Part shown: positions 33,906 to 42,268 of the stretch, piece by piece
How positions within the stretch are numbered: position 1 is the first letter of the stretch
How the letters are laid out: the number at the start of each line of letters is the position of its first letter
The notes under the pieces: generated by a model
What the model was told of the DNA's origin: nothing
The model's database searches: none
The model's input: the letters and a program-made list of their open reading frames with translations, nothing else
Program-made: the position numbers and the translations under genes
Assembly: GCA_030424845.1 (NCBI GenBank)
Contig: JAUHWC010000002.1
Span: forward strand, 473,270-537,269
Direction: 5' to 3'
DNA length: 64,000 nt
From: Alphaproteobacteria bacterium
GTDB lineage: Bacteria > Pseudomonadota > Alphaproteobacteria > Sphingomonadales > Sphingomonadaceae

Positions 33906-34849
33906 CAGGCTTTCTCCTGCGAGGTCCAGAGGGTTGAGAATTGGGTGGCCACGACATCCTCATAGGCGGGATCGCCGGTAAGGATGCCGATCTCGCGACC
34001 AAAGCGGTTCATGCCCGCCACGAAGTCGGGCGAGATGCTTGCGTCGTAATAGGGCAGGTCGCGCACGATCAGCCGTTCGATCAGCGCGGTCTCGCGTTCC
34101 GGGAACAGCTTGGCCGCAACCTGCGTCGCCAGGCTGGTGTCGGCGCGCAGCATTTCCTGAGCGCGAACAACAGCACGCACCGCTGCTGCTGCCACTTCGG
34201 GCTGCTGCTCGATCAGCGCGTCGGTGGTGGCGATGGAGGCCATGGTATAGTTGAACGCCTGCTCCGGCCCGTCACCGCGACGAATATCGAGAACGACCTG
34301 GCCGGCACCGCTTTGCACCGCCACTTCGGTGCCCATGCCGTTGGCCCAGAAGCCGTCGATCAGGCCTTCTTCCAGCGCCTTCGCCGCCGTGACGCCGAAA
34401 TTGACGACCTGTCCGGGAACGGGCTTCGCACCGGGTACGGGGCAGATCGTGACATCGTCCTTTTCAAGGTCGACGCCGCCATCCACCAGCAATTGCTTCA
34501 GGCCCATATCGACCCAGGGGGCAGCACCGATCGTGCGGCCTTTCACAACCGACCAGTCGCCCTTCTTGACCTCGATGTCGGAGCGCATGACGAGGAACCA
34601 GTACATGCCCTGCCCCTGCGCGCAGAGCAGCTTGGCGCCCTTCCACTCGGGGAAAGCAGCCAGCGCCGAATGGGCAGAGCCGCCGACGAAATCGATCTCG
34701 CCATCGCGCAGCATTTCGTAGCAGCGATCAACCGGGAAGATCAGCTCGAGATCGACATCTAGGCCTTCCGCCTTGAAGCATCCCAGTTCGACCGCGGCGC
34801 AGGCCGGGAAATAGCTGTTGGAGATAAGATCTGGAATTGCGATTTTCAT
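33905..34849 (-). CDS. NMT1/THI5-like (SsuA/TauA fold) ligand-binding protein without signal peptide
   Basis: 314 aa with the two-lobe solute-binding fold: MKIAIPDLISNSYFPACAAVELGCFKAEGLDVDL, then YEMLRDGEIDFVGGSAHSALAAFPEWKGAKLLCAQGQGMYW and the hinge region KALEEGLIDGFWANGMG. Binding proteins of this class normally carry a Sec or lipoprotein signal, but this one starts directly in the fold, and there are no permease or ATPase genes nearby. It is therefore probably cytoplasmic: a sensor, or an enzyme such as a decarboxylase or pyrimidine-synthase-like protein, not a transporter part. Confidence 0.85.
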   Translation of the reverse strand: MKIAIPDLISNSYFPACAAVELGCFKAEGLDVDLELIFPVDRCYEMLRDGEIDFVGGSAHSALAAFPEWKGAKLLCAQGQGMYWFLVMRSDIEVKKGDWSVVKGRTIGAAPWVDMGLKQLLVDGGVDLEKDDVTICPVPGAKPVPGQVVNFGVTAAKALEEGLIDGFWANGMGTEVAVQSGAGQVVLDIRRGDGPEQAFNYTMASIATTDALIEQQPEVAAAAVRAVVRAQEMLRADTSLATQVAAKLFPERETALIERLIVRDLPYYDASISPDFVAGMNRFGREIGILTGDPAYEDVVATQFSTLWTSQEKA

Positions 34850-34855
34850 GAAAGC

Positions 34856-35533
34856 TCAGCCTGCTACCGGAAGTTCGGTCATGGAATAGGAATGGGTGAT
34901 CGAACGACCGAGAACCGGGTCTTCGATTTCGATAGTGAAGCTTTCCGACGGACGGATGCCGCCAATGGCCGCCAGCGTGCCGCCAAAGACCAGCGTGGCA
35001 TCGGCAGGCTCGGTTTCGCTGTAGAGCGGGAGGAGATCCTGCGGGTCTAGCATCGCGGTGACCGGGCCTTCCTGGTAGAGCGTTCCGTCTGCAAGGCGAG
35101 AGCGCAGGATCAGATCGTCCCAATGGTCCCTGATATCCTCATAGGCCCAGAGCTCGGCTGCAACGGGCTTGTCGCACACCTGTTTGGAAACGGTGACGCC
35201 ATAGGCCTCGACCTTACGATCAGTATGGTCCGAGCCGACACCGACATAGAGCTTGCCGCGATGCTTGATCAGGATGAACTCGACTTCGCCGCTGGAATCG
35301 CCGCCCATCACCTCGATCGACTTTGCCTTGGTCAGGCGCGAAGCCGAAACGCGGTAGAAGATCGGCGTCGAAGCCGGGCGGGCAATGCCCATCTCTTCCA
35401 GTTCGACGATATGCTTTTCCAGCGCCACCTTGTCGCGGCCGGTCCAGCCGGCAATCACCGCATTCTCGATGGTGATTGCCTCTTCGCGAACGGTGCCATC
35501 GTCATGGATCGTGAATATCAGTGTCTGTGCCAT
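34856..35533 (-). CDS. DUF2848 protein (fumarylacetoacetase-like fold)
   Basis: 225 aa. N-terminal AGWTGRDKVALEKHIVELEEMGIARPASTPIFYRVSASRLT and the central VEFILIKHRGKLYVGVGSDHTDRKVEAYGVTVSKQVCDKP are hallmarks of DUF2848, which is related to the FAH hydrolase/isomerase fold. In other bacteria it occurs with amidases and catabolic hydrolases; no reaction is established. Here it follows LigB by 10 bases and could hydrolyse a ring-cleavage product. Confidence 0.88.
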   Translation of the reverse strand: MAQTLIFTIHDDGTVREEAITIENAVIAGWTGRDKVALEKHIVELEEMGIARPASTPIFYRVSASRLTKAKSIEVMGGDSSGEVEFILIKHRGKLYVGVGSDHTDRKVEAYGVTVSKQVCDKPVAAELWAYEDIRDHWDDLILRSRLADGTLYQEGPVTAMLDPQDLLPLYSETEPADATLVFGGTLAAIGGIRPSESFTIEIEDPVLGRSITHSYSMTELPVAG

Positions 35534-35543
35534 TGTTGTCCTG

Positions 35544-36362
35544 TCAGGCTGAATGATCGAAGCGCATCAGGCCCATGCCGGTGGCCCAGGGCACGACGGC
35601 TTCATAGGCGACGACTTCACCGGTGAACTTGCCCATAGCGCCGGCCAGAGCGATCCAGCCCAGCAGCTCGATCGCGCCGGCGCCCGCCGCGCCCAGATCG
35701 GCGACCGTGTATTGCTTGAGAGCTTCCGTATCGCCCGCCGCCATCAGCTCGAGGAAACGGCGATCGAAGGCCTCGTCGATAAAGCCGTGATTGCGCTCAC
35801 CCGGATCGTGCGACATGCCGCCCGTTGCGATGATCGCCACGCGCTTGTTCCGCTTGCGGACGACCTCTCCAACGATCCGCCCCAGCTCAAAACAGCTTGC
35901 GGGCGAAGGCTGCGGCGGCGCCAGCGTGTTGATGATGATCGGAACGACAGGCACATCCATGCCCGGCGTCAGGAAATTGAGCGGAATCATCGTGCCGTGA
36001 TCAAAGGCCAGCTCTTGCGCGAAGCCGGGCATCATGTCCCGGGCATAGGCAGCAGCGAGGATCTCTTCGGACAGCTCTGTCGCGCCAGGGACCGTCTTCT
36101 TCTCGATCTTGAGCCAGGGCTCGACCGGCCCGTGATAGCTCTCGGCACGGCCGATGCAGAACGGGCTGACATGGTCGTAGAAGAAATTGGTCCAGTGTTC
36201 GGAGGTGAACAGGACAAGCTCGTCGACTTCCGCTGCCGCCAGCGCCGCGCGCAAGGTTTCTGCGCCCGCATAGAGCGCGTCCTTCTGCTCGACCGGCGCG
36301 GCATCGACCCAGGCAATATAGCCGGGCGCGTGGCTGATCGCGCTGCAGTGAACCAGGCTCAT
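35544..36362 (-). CDS. Class III extradiol dioxygenase, catalytic subunit (LigB-like)
   Basis: 272 aa. H11 in SAISHAPGYIAW and H56 in FTSEHWTNFF are positioned as the first two Fe(II) ligands of LigB (protocatechuate 4,5-dioxygenase beta); a glutamate in VAYEAVVPWATGMGL near the C-terminus fits the third. IATGGMSHDPGERNHGFIDEAFD corresponds to the conserved base region. It cleaves a catecholic ring next to the two hydroxyls using O2. The four-base overlap with the alpha-subunit gene suggests a LigAB-like heteromer. Confidence 0.92.
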   Translation of the reverse strand: MSLVHCSAISHAPGYIAWVDAAPVEQKDALYAGAETLRAALAAAEVDELVLFTSEHWTNFFYDHVSPFCIGRAESYHGPVEPWLKIEKKTVPGATELSEEILAAAYARDMMPGFAQELAFDHGTMIPLNFLTPGMDVPVVPIIINTLAPPQPSPASCFELGRIVGEVVRKRNKRVAIIATGGMSHDPGERNHGFIDEAFDRRFLELMAAGDTEALKQYTVADLGAAGAGAIELLGWIALAGAMGKFTGEVVAYEAVVPWATGMGLMRFDHSA

Positions 36363-36616
36363 TCCGGATCTCCGCGAATGGCATCGAGGTAGTCGGGTTC
36401 AGACACCTGATGGATGATGGAAAAAGGCCGCAGCAGCAGGCCGTGCACGCCAAGCGCGTAAAGCTTGCGATAGTCGCGTTCGACCAGGGCCGAGCCTTCG
36501 ACCTCGCTCAGCTCATGTTCGGCAAGAAGGGCATCGGGCGCTTCCATGAAGCGTTCGCGGACACCGGGATTGCGATTGATTTCCCGGATCAGCTTCTGCA
36601 GCGCGTAAATGCTCAT
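36359..36616 (-). CDS. Extradiol dioxygenase small subunit (LigA-like)
   Basis: 85 aa, all helical: ALQKLIREINRNPGVRERFMEAPDALLAEHELSEVEGSALVERDYRKLYALGVHGLLLRPF. This is the LigA pattern (protocatechuate 4,5-dioxygenase alpha), which caps the active site of the large subunit. Start and stop overlap both neighbours by four bases. Confidence 0.9.
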   Translation of the reverse strand: MSIYALQKLIREINRNPGVRERFMEAPDALLAEHELSEVEGSALVERDYRKLYALGVHGLLLRPFSIIHQVSEPDYLDAIRGDPE

Positions 36617-36930
36617 TCGGACTCCGCGTAGACATCATCCACCCAGCGCAGCGCCGATACGGCCTGCGAGAAAGTGGTGGACGCCGCCAAGGTGACAAGG
36701 ACCGACTGGCGCAGTTCCTCGGCCGGAGCGCCCATCTTGCGCAGGCGCCGTGCATGGACCTTGAAGCTGCCTTCCTCGCCCGTCGTCGCCAGCGCGCCGA
36801 TGACGATTAGTTCGCAGGTATGTTCGTCCAGCGGCCCTTTGCCGACCGCCTTGCGCAAGGCCTGGAAGGCCTCGGCAGCTTCCGGATTGTACTGGGTGAC
36901 GAACTGGACCGGATTGAGCTTCTTGGTCAT
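36613..36930 (-). CDS. Carboxymuconolactone decarboxylase family protein
   Basis: 105 aa from MTKKLNPVQFVTQYNPE; the open frame further upstream is antisense noise from the OCD gene. AhpD-like helical core: EAFQALRKAVGKGPLDEHTCELIVIGALATTGEEGSFKVHARRLRKMGAPAEELRQSVLV. One cysteine (in EHTCELI) is present where AhpD-type members have CxxC, so a redox role is unlikely and a CMD-like lactone decarboxylase role more likely. Overlaps OCD by four bases. Confidence 0.88.
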   Translation of the reverse strand: MTKKLNPVQFVTQYNPEAAEAFQALRKAVGKGPLDEHTCELIVIGALATTGEEGSFKVHARRLRKMGAPAEELRQSVLVTLAASTTFSQAVSALRWVDDVYAESE

Positions 36931-37904
36931 TTCTTGTTCTTCTTCAGATAGGGGAACTCGCCCAGATCGGTGCCCAGCCCTGCTGCCAGCGCACGCTGGT
37001 AGATAACCGCGGCAATGGCGATATCCTGGATGCCGCTGCCAACCGATTTGAACAGGGTGATTTCGCTTTCTTTCGCGCGGCTGCCCGCCTTGCCCGCAAC
37101 CAGCTCGTGCAATTCGCTGACAGTGTCCTCGGCCACGATATCGGCAGCAGCAACAGCATCGCCCGCTTCGCCGAACACGCCTTCGCGCGTGTCGACGACA
37201 ATGCGGTCCGCGCGGCGAAAGGTCTCGACATCGAGCTCCCGCTGGTCGCGGCGCGCCGTGCCGACCGAGTTTACATGCGAGCCCGGCGTCAGCCATGCGC
37301 CATCGATGACCGGCTCGCTGGACTTGACCGCCGCAAGGATGAGCTCGGCGCCTTCGCAGGCTTCCTCCGCCGAAGCGACAGGGGTGATGGTCATGCCGTA
37401 TTCCTCGGCAAAATCGCGTGCCAGCTGCTCGCGATTGGCGGCGGTTGGACTGAAGACTTTCGCCTCCGATACGAAACCGCCAGCCTGCATGGCATGCAAC
37501 TGCGCGCGCGCTTCGGGGCCGGACCCAAGCAGCGCAGTCACGGCCTTGCCCGGTCGCGCCAGCCGCCGCGTTGCGACAGCGCTGGTGGCACCGGTTCGCA
37601 ATGTCGTCAGGTGCTGTGCGTCCATGATCGCCAGCAGCTCACCGGTTTCGATGGAATAGAGGTGCACCTGGTAGCGCACCCCCGCGCCCTTGGTGAGGTT
37701 CATCGCCTTGAACCCCATCCAGCCGGACTTTTCCATGGCCACTGGGCCGACGCGGATCCAGCCTTTGCTGTGCGGCATGTTGATCCGCTGGGGGAGGATG
37801 CAATGCCCCTCCCCCTCTTCGAGGAAGCCCGCTTCCATGGCATCGATGGCATCGGCCATCGTTACCGCCTGCTGGACCTCCTCATGCGTGATGAGCAGCG
37901 GCAT
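36927..37904 (-). CDS. Ornithine cyclodeaminase / mu-crystallin family protein
   Basis: 325 aa. K66 in GWMGFKAMNLTKG matches the catalytic lysine region, R112-like ATTLRTGATSAVATRRLARPG follows, and the Rossmann motif is LLGSGPEARAQLHAM. An aspartate near PVIDGAWLTPGSHVNSVG closes the site. The family contains NAD(P)-dependent deaminating cyclases and imine/ketimine reductases. In a meta-cleavage operon it may reduce or dehydrogenate a hemiketal or imine intermediate, in place of a LigC-type dehydrogenase. That role is inferred. Confidence 0.88.
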   Translation of the reverse strand: MPLLITHEEVQQAVTMADAIDAMEAGFLEEGEGHCILPQRINMPHSKGWIRVGPVAMEKSGWMGFKAMNLTKGAGVRYQVHLYSIETGELLAIMDAQHLTTLRTGATSAVATRRLARPGKAVTALLGSGPEARAQLHAMQAGGFVSEAKVFSPTAANREQLARDFAEEYGMTITPVASAEEACEGAELILAAVKSSEPVIDGAWLTPGSHVNSVGTARRDQRELDVETFRRADRIVVDTREGVFGEAGDAVAAADIVAEDTVSELHELVAGKAGSRAKESEITLFKSVGSGIQDIAIAAVIYQRALAAGLGTDLGEFPYLKKNKK

Positions 37905-37908
37905 CGCC

Positions 37909-38925
37909 TCAGCCCTTCACCCGGCCGTCATAAAAGGCCTGCGGATCGAAATCGGGCACATTGGTGTAACCGCTCTTGAGCAGGGCATCGCGCATCTGGC
38001 CCATCTGGGCATCGTTGAGCTTGGCAACCGGCTGGCGCATACGACCGCCATTATAGCCCTGCAGCCACTGCTGGTACTTCCACAGCGCGCGGTGGATGAA
38101 ATTGGCGCCGGAAACCGTGCCCTGGATCGCCACGCGGGCGGTACGGGCAGGCTGTATACGCCAGTAGATTTCCATGGCCTCCTCGAACTTGCCTTCGAGT
38201 AGCAGGTTGAAATAGCGCGGCACTTCGCCGCCCCACCATTCGTAGTTGGAGGTGCCCATCCACTGCTGCTCGAAATACTCGACCGAGAGCGGCGAATGCG
38301 CTTCGAGCGGGTCGGAAAAGAGCACGCCCGAACCCTTGAGCGCCTTGTAGACCTCAAGGTCGCCGGCAATGCCGGGGCGGCCGACTTCGTACTTGATCGC
38401 AACCACGTTATCGATTTCCGCAGCGCGCTTGATCACGTCCACCGGATAGCCGCTGGGGTGCAGGCGGTTGAGGTTCATCTGAACCGTAATGAACAGCGAG
38501 GTGCACAGGTCCGTGGCGTCGGCGATCACCTTGATGTGATCGTAAACCTCGTCCTCATTCTTGGGGTAGAAGCTGTTGGGGTGGCCGATCAGGATGCCTT
38601 CGACACCAATCTTCTCGGCAGCCTTGGCCATTTCGACAGTCTTTTCCTGCGTGTCGAAGGTGCCGTGCATCAGGAACTTGTGGTCATCCCCGGCTTCATC
38701 GACGCAGATTTCCATGAAGCGGACATATTCTTCATCGGTGGTCGCGCATTCGGAGACGATCAACGCCCCCCAGAAGCCATGCTCGATGTTCTTGCGCACG
38801 TCGAAGCGGATCGCTTCTTCGTTCAGTCCGGAAAGGTCGGAAGTGAAACTGGGCATGATGACATTGCAGCAACCCTTCCAGTTCTCGGCGGCCCAAGCCT
38901 TGGCTTCCGAGCGCGAATATTCCAT
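37909..38925 (-). CDS. Dihydrodipicolinate synthase family protein (hydratase-aldolase-like)
   Basis: 338 aa TIM barrel of the DapA superfamily. The Schiff-base lysine is K178 in NVVAIKYEVG; SFTSDLSGLNEEAIRFDVRKNIEHGFWGALIVSE forms the start of the barrel; the usual catalytic Tyr segment is replaced by TVQMNLNRLHPSGYP. Length and C-terminal extension (GGRMRQPVAKLNDAQMGQMRDALLKSG) match hydratase-aldolases such as those splitting trans-o-hydroxybenzylidenepyruvates to aldehyde plus pyruvate. First gene of the nine-gene operon, with operator copies upstream. Confidence 0.88.
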   Translation of the reverse strand: MEYSRSEAKAWAAENWKGCCNVIMPSFTSDLSGLNEEAIRFDVRKNIEHGFWGALIVSECATTDEEYVRFMEICVDEAGDDHKFLMHGTFDTQEKTVEMAKAAEKIGVEGILIGHPNSFYPKNEDEVYDHIKVIADATDLCTSLFITVQMNLNRLHPSGYPVDVIKRAAEIDNVVAIKYEVGRPGIAGDLEVYKALKGSGVLFSDPLEAHSPLSVEYFEQQWMGTSNYEWWGGEVPRYFNLLLEGKFEEAMEIYWRIQPARTARVAIQGTVSGANFIHRALWKYQQWLQGYNGGRMRQPVAKLNDAQMGQMRDALLKSGYTNVPDFDPQAFYDGRVKG

Positions 38926-38984
38926 TGATGATTCTCCTATTGAACCGGAGCGACTGCCGGCATGACCATTTGTGTATGGCCAAA

Positions 38985-38995
38985 TTGTCTGACAT
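38985..38995. promoter_or_regulatory. Operator-like site TTGTC-T-GACAT
   Basis: A 10/11 match 60 bases upstream of the aldolase operon, in the region shared with the divergent FCD-type GntR gene. A weaker 9/11 copy lies 39 bases further at 39024-39034. Confidence 0.6.
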
Positions 38996-39023
38996 TTTTA
39001 CAGCTGTCAAGCTGTGGACTGGA

Positions 39024-39034
39024 ATGTCGGACGA
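39024..39034. promoter_or_regulatory. Weak operator-like site ATGTC-G-GACGA
   Basis: A 9/11 match in the same divergent region, 76 bases before the GntR gene start. It could support autoregulation. Confidence 0.35.
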
Positions 39035-39109
39035 TTGCACGAAAGGAGAGCCTCCCTTATAGGGCGGGCGAGGGGAAATGCTTCTCCATAGTAATGATGA
39101 GGTAGCTAG

Positions 39110-39913
39110 GTGACTGATTCCGTTTACGAACGAGGAATCGATTCATTCACGGTTCCAAGTTCTGCGACTATTATTGAACAGTCCGTCGGCAAGCTGCGTA
39201 ACGCGATTATGCAGGGTGAATTGCGGCCGGGTCAAAAGCTGATCGAGGCGGAACTTTGTCGTTCGCTCGACATCAGTCGCGCATCCCTGCGCGAGGCGCT
39301 TCGAATCCTCGAAACCGAAAAGCTTATCGAACTTGTCCCCAACCGCGGCCCATCAGTGGCAAAGCTTGGCTATGACGAGGTCGAGGCGATCCACGAAGTG
39401 TGGGCCCTGCTGACCAGTGAAGCCGTGGCCGACTTCACCCGGATCGCCAAGGAAAAGCACATAAACGAGCTGCAGAAGGCACTCGATGCGCTCAAGTCCA
39501 GCATTGAAACCAATCGCCCGCTGGACCAGCTCGCCGCGACCAATGCCTTCTTCATGGCGGTCATGCGCAAATGCGGCAACAGCGTGCTGACCGAGACAGT
39601 TATCTCGCTGGTTTCCCGCGTGAACTTCCTGCGTGCGCAGGCCTTGCTGCACCAGGGCTGGGGCGTGGTCTATGCCGAGGAAATCGAGGATATCCTGATC
39701 GCCATTCGCGAACACAATCCCGATGCGGCGCGCCTGGCAACGCGCAAGCACATTGCCTCGGCATGTTCGGCCGCCAAGCAGCTTTCACTGGCGCCGGACC
39801 TCAATGCCCCGGGCAAGAAGAAGGGTGGCACTGCTGCCCGCTCGAAGCGCACGACAACGACACGCAAATCTTCTTCGACAAAGACCCGTAAGACCAAGGC
39901 GGCCGCCGGCTAG
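39110..39913 (+). CDS. FCD-type GntR regulator with basic C-terminal tail
   Basis: 267 aa from a GTG with GAGG upstream. Winged HTH at about residues 20-85 (IIEQSVGKLRNAIMQGELRPGQKLIEAELCRSLDISRASLREALRILETEKLI), all-helical FCD effector domain at about 95-225 (DEVEAIHEVWALLTSEAVADFT, HNPDAARLATRKHI). After the fold, about 35 residues rich in Lys, Arg, Thr and Ala (KKKGGTAARSKR, TTRKSSSTKTRKTK) extend the protein; GntR proteins normally end after the FCD. The family binds short TNGTNNNACNA-type palindromes, which suits the island motif, so it is a leading candidate for the island repressor. Confidence 0.93.
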   Translation: MTDSVYERGIDSFTVPSSATIIEQSVGKLRNAIMQGELRPGQKLIEAELCRSLDISRASLREALRILETEKLIELVPNRGPSVAKLGYDEVEAIHEVWALLTSEAVADFTRIAKEKHINELQKALDALKSSIETNRPLDQLAATNAFFMAVMRKCGNSVLTETVISLVSRVNFLRAQALLHQGWGVVYAEEIEDILIAIREHNPDAARLATRKHIASACSAAKQLSLAPDLNAPGKKKGGTAARSKRTTTTRKSSSTKTRKTKAAAG

Positions 39914-39931
39914 GGCAGCGCGCCTGCGGAC

Positions 39932-41368
39932 TTACCACTCTGCCGAGATATATTGCGTTTCGAGAAATTCCATCAGGCCGTCATGGGCGCCTTCGCGGCC
40001 AAGGCCCGATTGCTTGACGCCGCCAAAAGGCGCAGCCGGATCGGACATGATACCGCGATTGAGGCCGATCATGCCGAATTCCAGCGCCTCGCTGACGCGC
40101 AAGCCGCGCTTCATGTCGCCGGTAAAGACATAGGCGGCGAGACCGTATTCGGTTGAATTGGCGCGCGCGATGACCTCGTCCTCGTCGGAGAAGCGCTGAA
40201 TTGGTGCGACAGGACCGAAGATCTCGTCGCACAGGCATTCGGAGGCGGGATCGACATCGGTCAGCACTGTGGGCTGGTAGAAATAGCCCGGCCCGTCGAT
40301 CGCCGAACCGCCGGTCAGCACCTTGGCGCCTTTCGCCACCGCATCCTCCACAAAGGACGCCACCTTGGCGCGGGACTTTTCATTGACCATCGGGCCCACG
40401 GTAACACCGTCTTCCAGCCCGTTGCCGACCTTGAGGGCAGCCATGGCGGCAGCAAATTTCTCGGTAAACTCATCATGCACGGCTTCATGTACGAGGAAGC
40501 GGTTAGCAGCCGTACAGGCCTCGCCCATATTGCGCATCTTGGCGACCATGGCGCCTGCCACGGCCGCGTCTACATCCGCATCATCGAACACGATAAAGGG
40601 CGCATTCCCGCCCAGTTCCATCGCCGGGATCACCACGCAATCCGCCGCTTCCTTGAGCAATATCCGGCCAACCTGGGTCGAGCCCGTGAAAGACACGACG
40701 CGCACACGCGGATCGTGCAGCATGCGGCTGCTGACCTCGGCCGATTTCTGCGAGGGCAGGATGTTCACCACGCCAGGAGGCACGCCTGCCTCCTCGAGGA
40801 TTTCGGCAAGCGCCAGCATGGTCAACGGCGTCTCGGACGCGGGCTTGAGCACACAGGTACAACCTGCGGCAAGCGCCGGAGCGATCTTGCGCGTGCCCAT
40901 AGCTGCGGGGAAGTTCCACGGAGTGATCAGTACGGCAACGCCAGCCGGCTTGTGATGGACAAGGATGCGTGCGCCGGTTGACGGGGCGACCGAAACCGAA
41001 CCGAGATTGCGCACAGCTTCTTCGGAAAACCAGCGGAAGAACTCGGTGGCATAGCGCATTTCGCCAATCGCATCGGGCAGTGCCTTGCCGTTCTCGCGCG
41101 TGATCAGGCGAGCAAGCCGGTCCTCCTGCGCGGTCATGAGTTCGAATGCCTTGCGCAGCACTTCACCGCGTACGCGCGGGCTGCGTGCTGCCCAGTCGGC
41201 TGCAGCATCTGCAGCGGCATCCACCGCAGCCTGCGCATCTTCGACCGTGGCATCGGCGACGGTGGCGATGACTTCCCCGGTCGCCGGATCGACGACTTCG
41301 AAGCGTTCACCGGCACTGCCCTCGCGCCATTCACCATTGATGTAGAGCCGGGTCTCGCAGTCAATCAT
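39932..41368 (-). CDS. NAD(P)-dependent aldehyde dehydrogenase
   Basis: 478 aa; the ATG at 41368 is preferred over a GTG two codons upstream. Catalytic C285 in RNMGEACTAANR, general base E251 in AMELGGNAP, oxyanion-hole N152 in TPWNFP, and SFTGSTQVG for cofactor. The overall style is that of succinate-semialdehyde dehydrogenases. It is convergent with the GntR gene and divergent from the SDR at 41465 across a palindromic operator. Probable job: oxidation of an aldehyde released by the aldolase or ring cleavage. Confidence 0.93.
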   Translation of the reverse strand: MIDCETRLYINGEWREGSAGERFEVVDPATGEVIATVADATVEDAQAAVDAAADAAADWAARSPRVRGEVLRKAFELMTAQEDRLARLITRENGKALPDAIGEMRYATEFFRWFSEEAVRNLGSVSVAPSTGARILVHHKPAGVAVLITPWNFPAAMGTRKIAPALAAGCTCVLKPASETPLTMLALAEILEEAGVPPGVVNILPSQKSAEVSSRMLHDPRVRVVSFTGSTQVGRILLKEAADCVVIPAMELGGNAPFIVFDDADVDAAVAGAMVAKMRNMGEACTAANRFLVHEAVHDEFTEKFAAAMAALKVGNGLEDGVTVGPMVNEKSRAKVASFVEDAVAKGAKVLTGGSAIDGPGYFYQPTVLTDVDPASECLCDEIFGPVAPIQRFSDEDEVIARANSTEYGLAAYVFTGDMKRGLRVSEALEFGMIGLNRGIMSDPAAPFGGVKQSGLGREGAHDGLMEFLETQYISAEW

Positions 41369-41406
41369 TGTCACACTCGCTATTGCATTGGCAGATATGG
41401 CTTGTC

Positions 41407-41419
41407 ATTGTCTGACAAT
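41407..41419. promoter_or_regulatory. Operator-like palindrome ATTGTC-T-GACAAT
   Basis: A perfect 13-bp palindrome in the 96-base divergent gap of ALDH (39932) and SDR (41465), 39 bases upstream of the ALDH start. Confidence 0.72.
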
Positions 41420-41464
41420 ATCGCCTGTGTCAATCACGGTCCGGGCAGCAAGGAGATATGGAAA

Positions 41465-42268
41465 ATGGGCAAGCTCGACGGTCGCGTTGCACTGGTTTTC
41501 GGAGCGGGCTCGATCAAGCCCGGAGGCCTCAGCAACGGCAAGGCAGCAAGCGTGACCTATGCCCGCGAAGGCGCAAAAGTCGTGGCCGTGGACCTGACGC
41601 TTGAGGCGGCCGAGGAAACCGCCAGCATGATCCGCGAAGAGGGCCATGAATGCATGACCTGCGCAGCCGATGTCGCCAATGCGCAGGACATCGCCACCGT
41701 GGTCGACAAGGTCATAGCGAGTTACGGTCGCATCGACATCCTGCACAACAATGTAGGCCTGCTCGAATTCACGACTTTCGAAAAGACCGACGAGGCGCAA
41801 TGGGACAAGGTCATGGCGGTCAACGTCAAGGGCATGTTCCTCGCCAGCAAGGCCGTGCTGCCGCACATGGTCGCGCAGGGCGGCGGGGTCATCACCAATA
41901 TCTCCGCCCTCGCCTCGGTCCGCTATCTCGGTCCCGTCGTGACCTACATGACATCGAAAGCGGCGGTGAACGGCTTCACCCAATCGCTTGCCATGGAATA
42001 TGCCGCGCACAATATTCGCTGCAACGCGATCCTGCCCGGCTTCATCGACACGCCGGTGGGCCTCAGCGTCTACGATCTGGGAGACCCGTCGACGGTCGAG
42101 GAGCGGGTTGCCTATCGCAATTCCAAGCTGCCCGGCGGCAAGCCCGGAGATGCCTGGGATATTGCCAATGCCGCGCTGTTCCTCGCCAGTGACGAAGCGC
42201 GCTACATCAACGGCGTGCTGCTACCGGTCGACAACGGAGTCATGCGGCTTTCGCCGACTGCTGCCTGA
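41465..42268 (+). CDS. Short-chain dehydrogenase/reductase with extended nucleotide loop
   Basis: 267 aa from MGKLDGRVALVFG with AAGGAG nine bases ahead. The dinucleotide loop is unusual: FGAGSIKPGGLSNGKAAS replaces the standard TGxxxGxG, giving a longer glycine loop. The remaining motifs are regular: HNNVGLLEF, catalytic Ser in NISALASVRYLG, and YMTSKAA. The AVDL acidic residue suggests NAD(H). Its 3' end overlaps the convergent MFS gene by 29 bases. Confidence 0.9.
   Translation: MGKLDGRVALVFGAGSIKPGGLSNGKAASVTYAREGAKVVAVDLTLEAAEETASMIREEGHECMTCAADVANAQDIATVVDKVIASYGRIDILHNNVGLLEFTTFEKTDEAQWDKVMAVNVKGMFLASKAVLPHMVAQGGGVITNISALASVRYLGPVVTYMTSKAAVNGFTQSLAMEYAAHNIRCNAILPGFIDTPVGLSVYDLGDPSTVEERVAYRNSKLPGGKPGDAWDIANAALFLASDEARYINGVLLPVDNGVMRLSPTAA

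Noticed and set aside
36613..37296. A long frame apparently fusing an unknown N-terminus to the CMD-like protein
   Set aside because: The first 120 codons are an out-of-frame reading of the OCD gene. The true start is the ATG at 36930, overlapping OCD by four bases.
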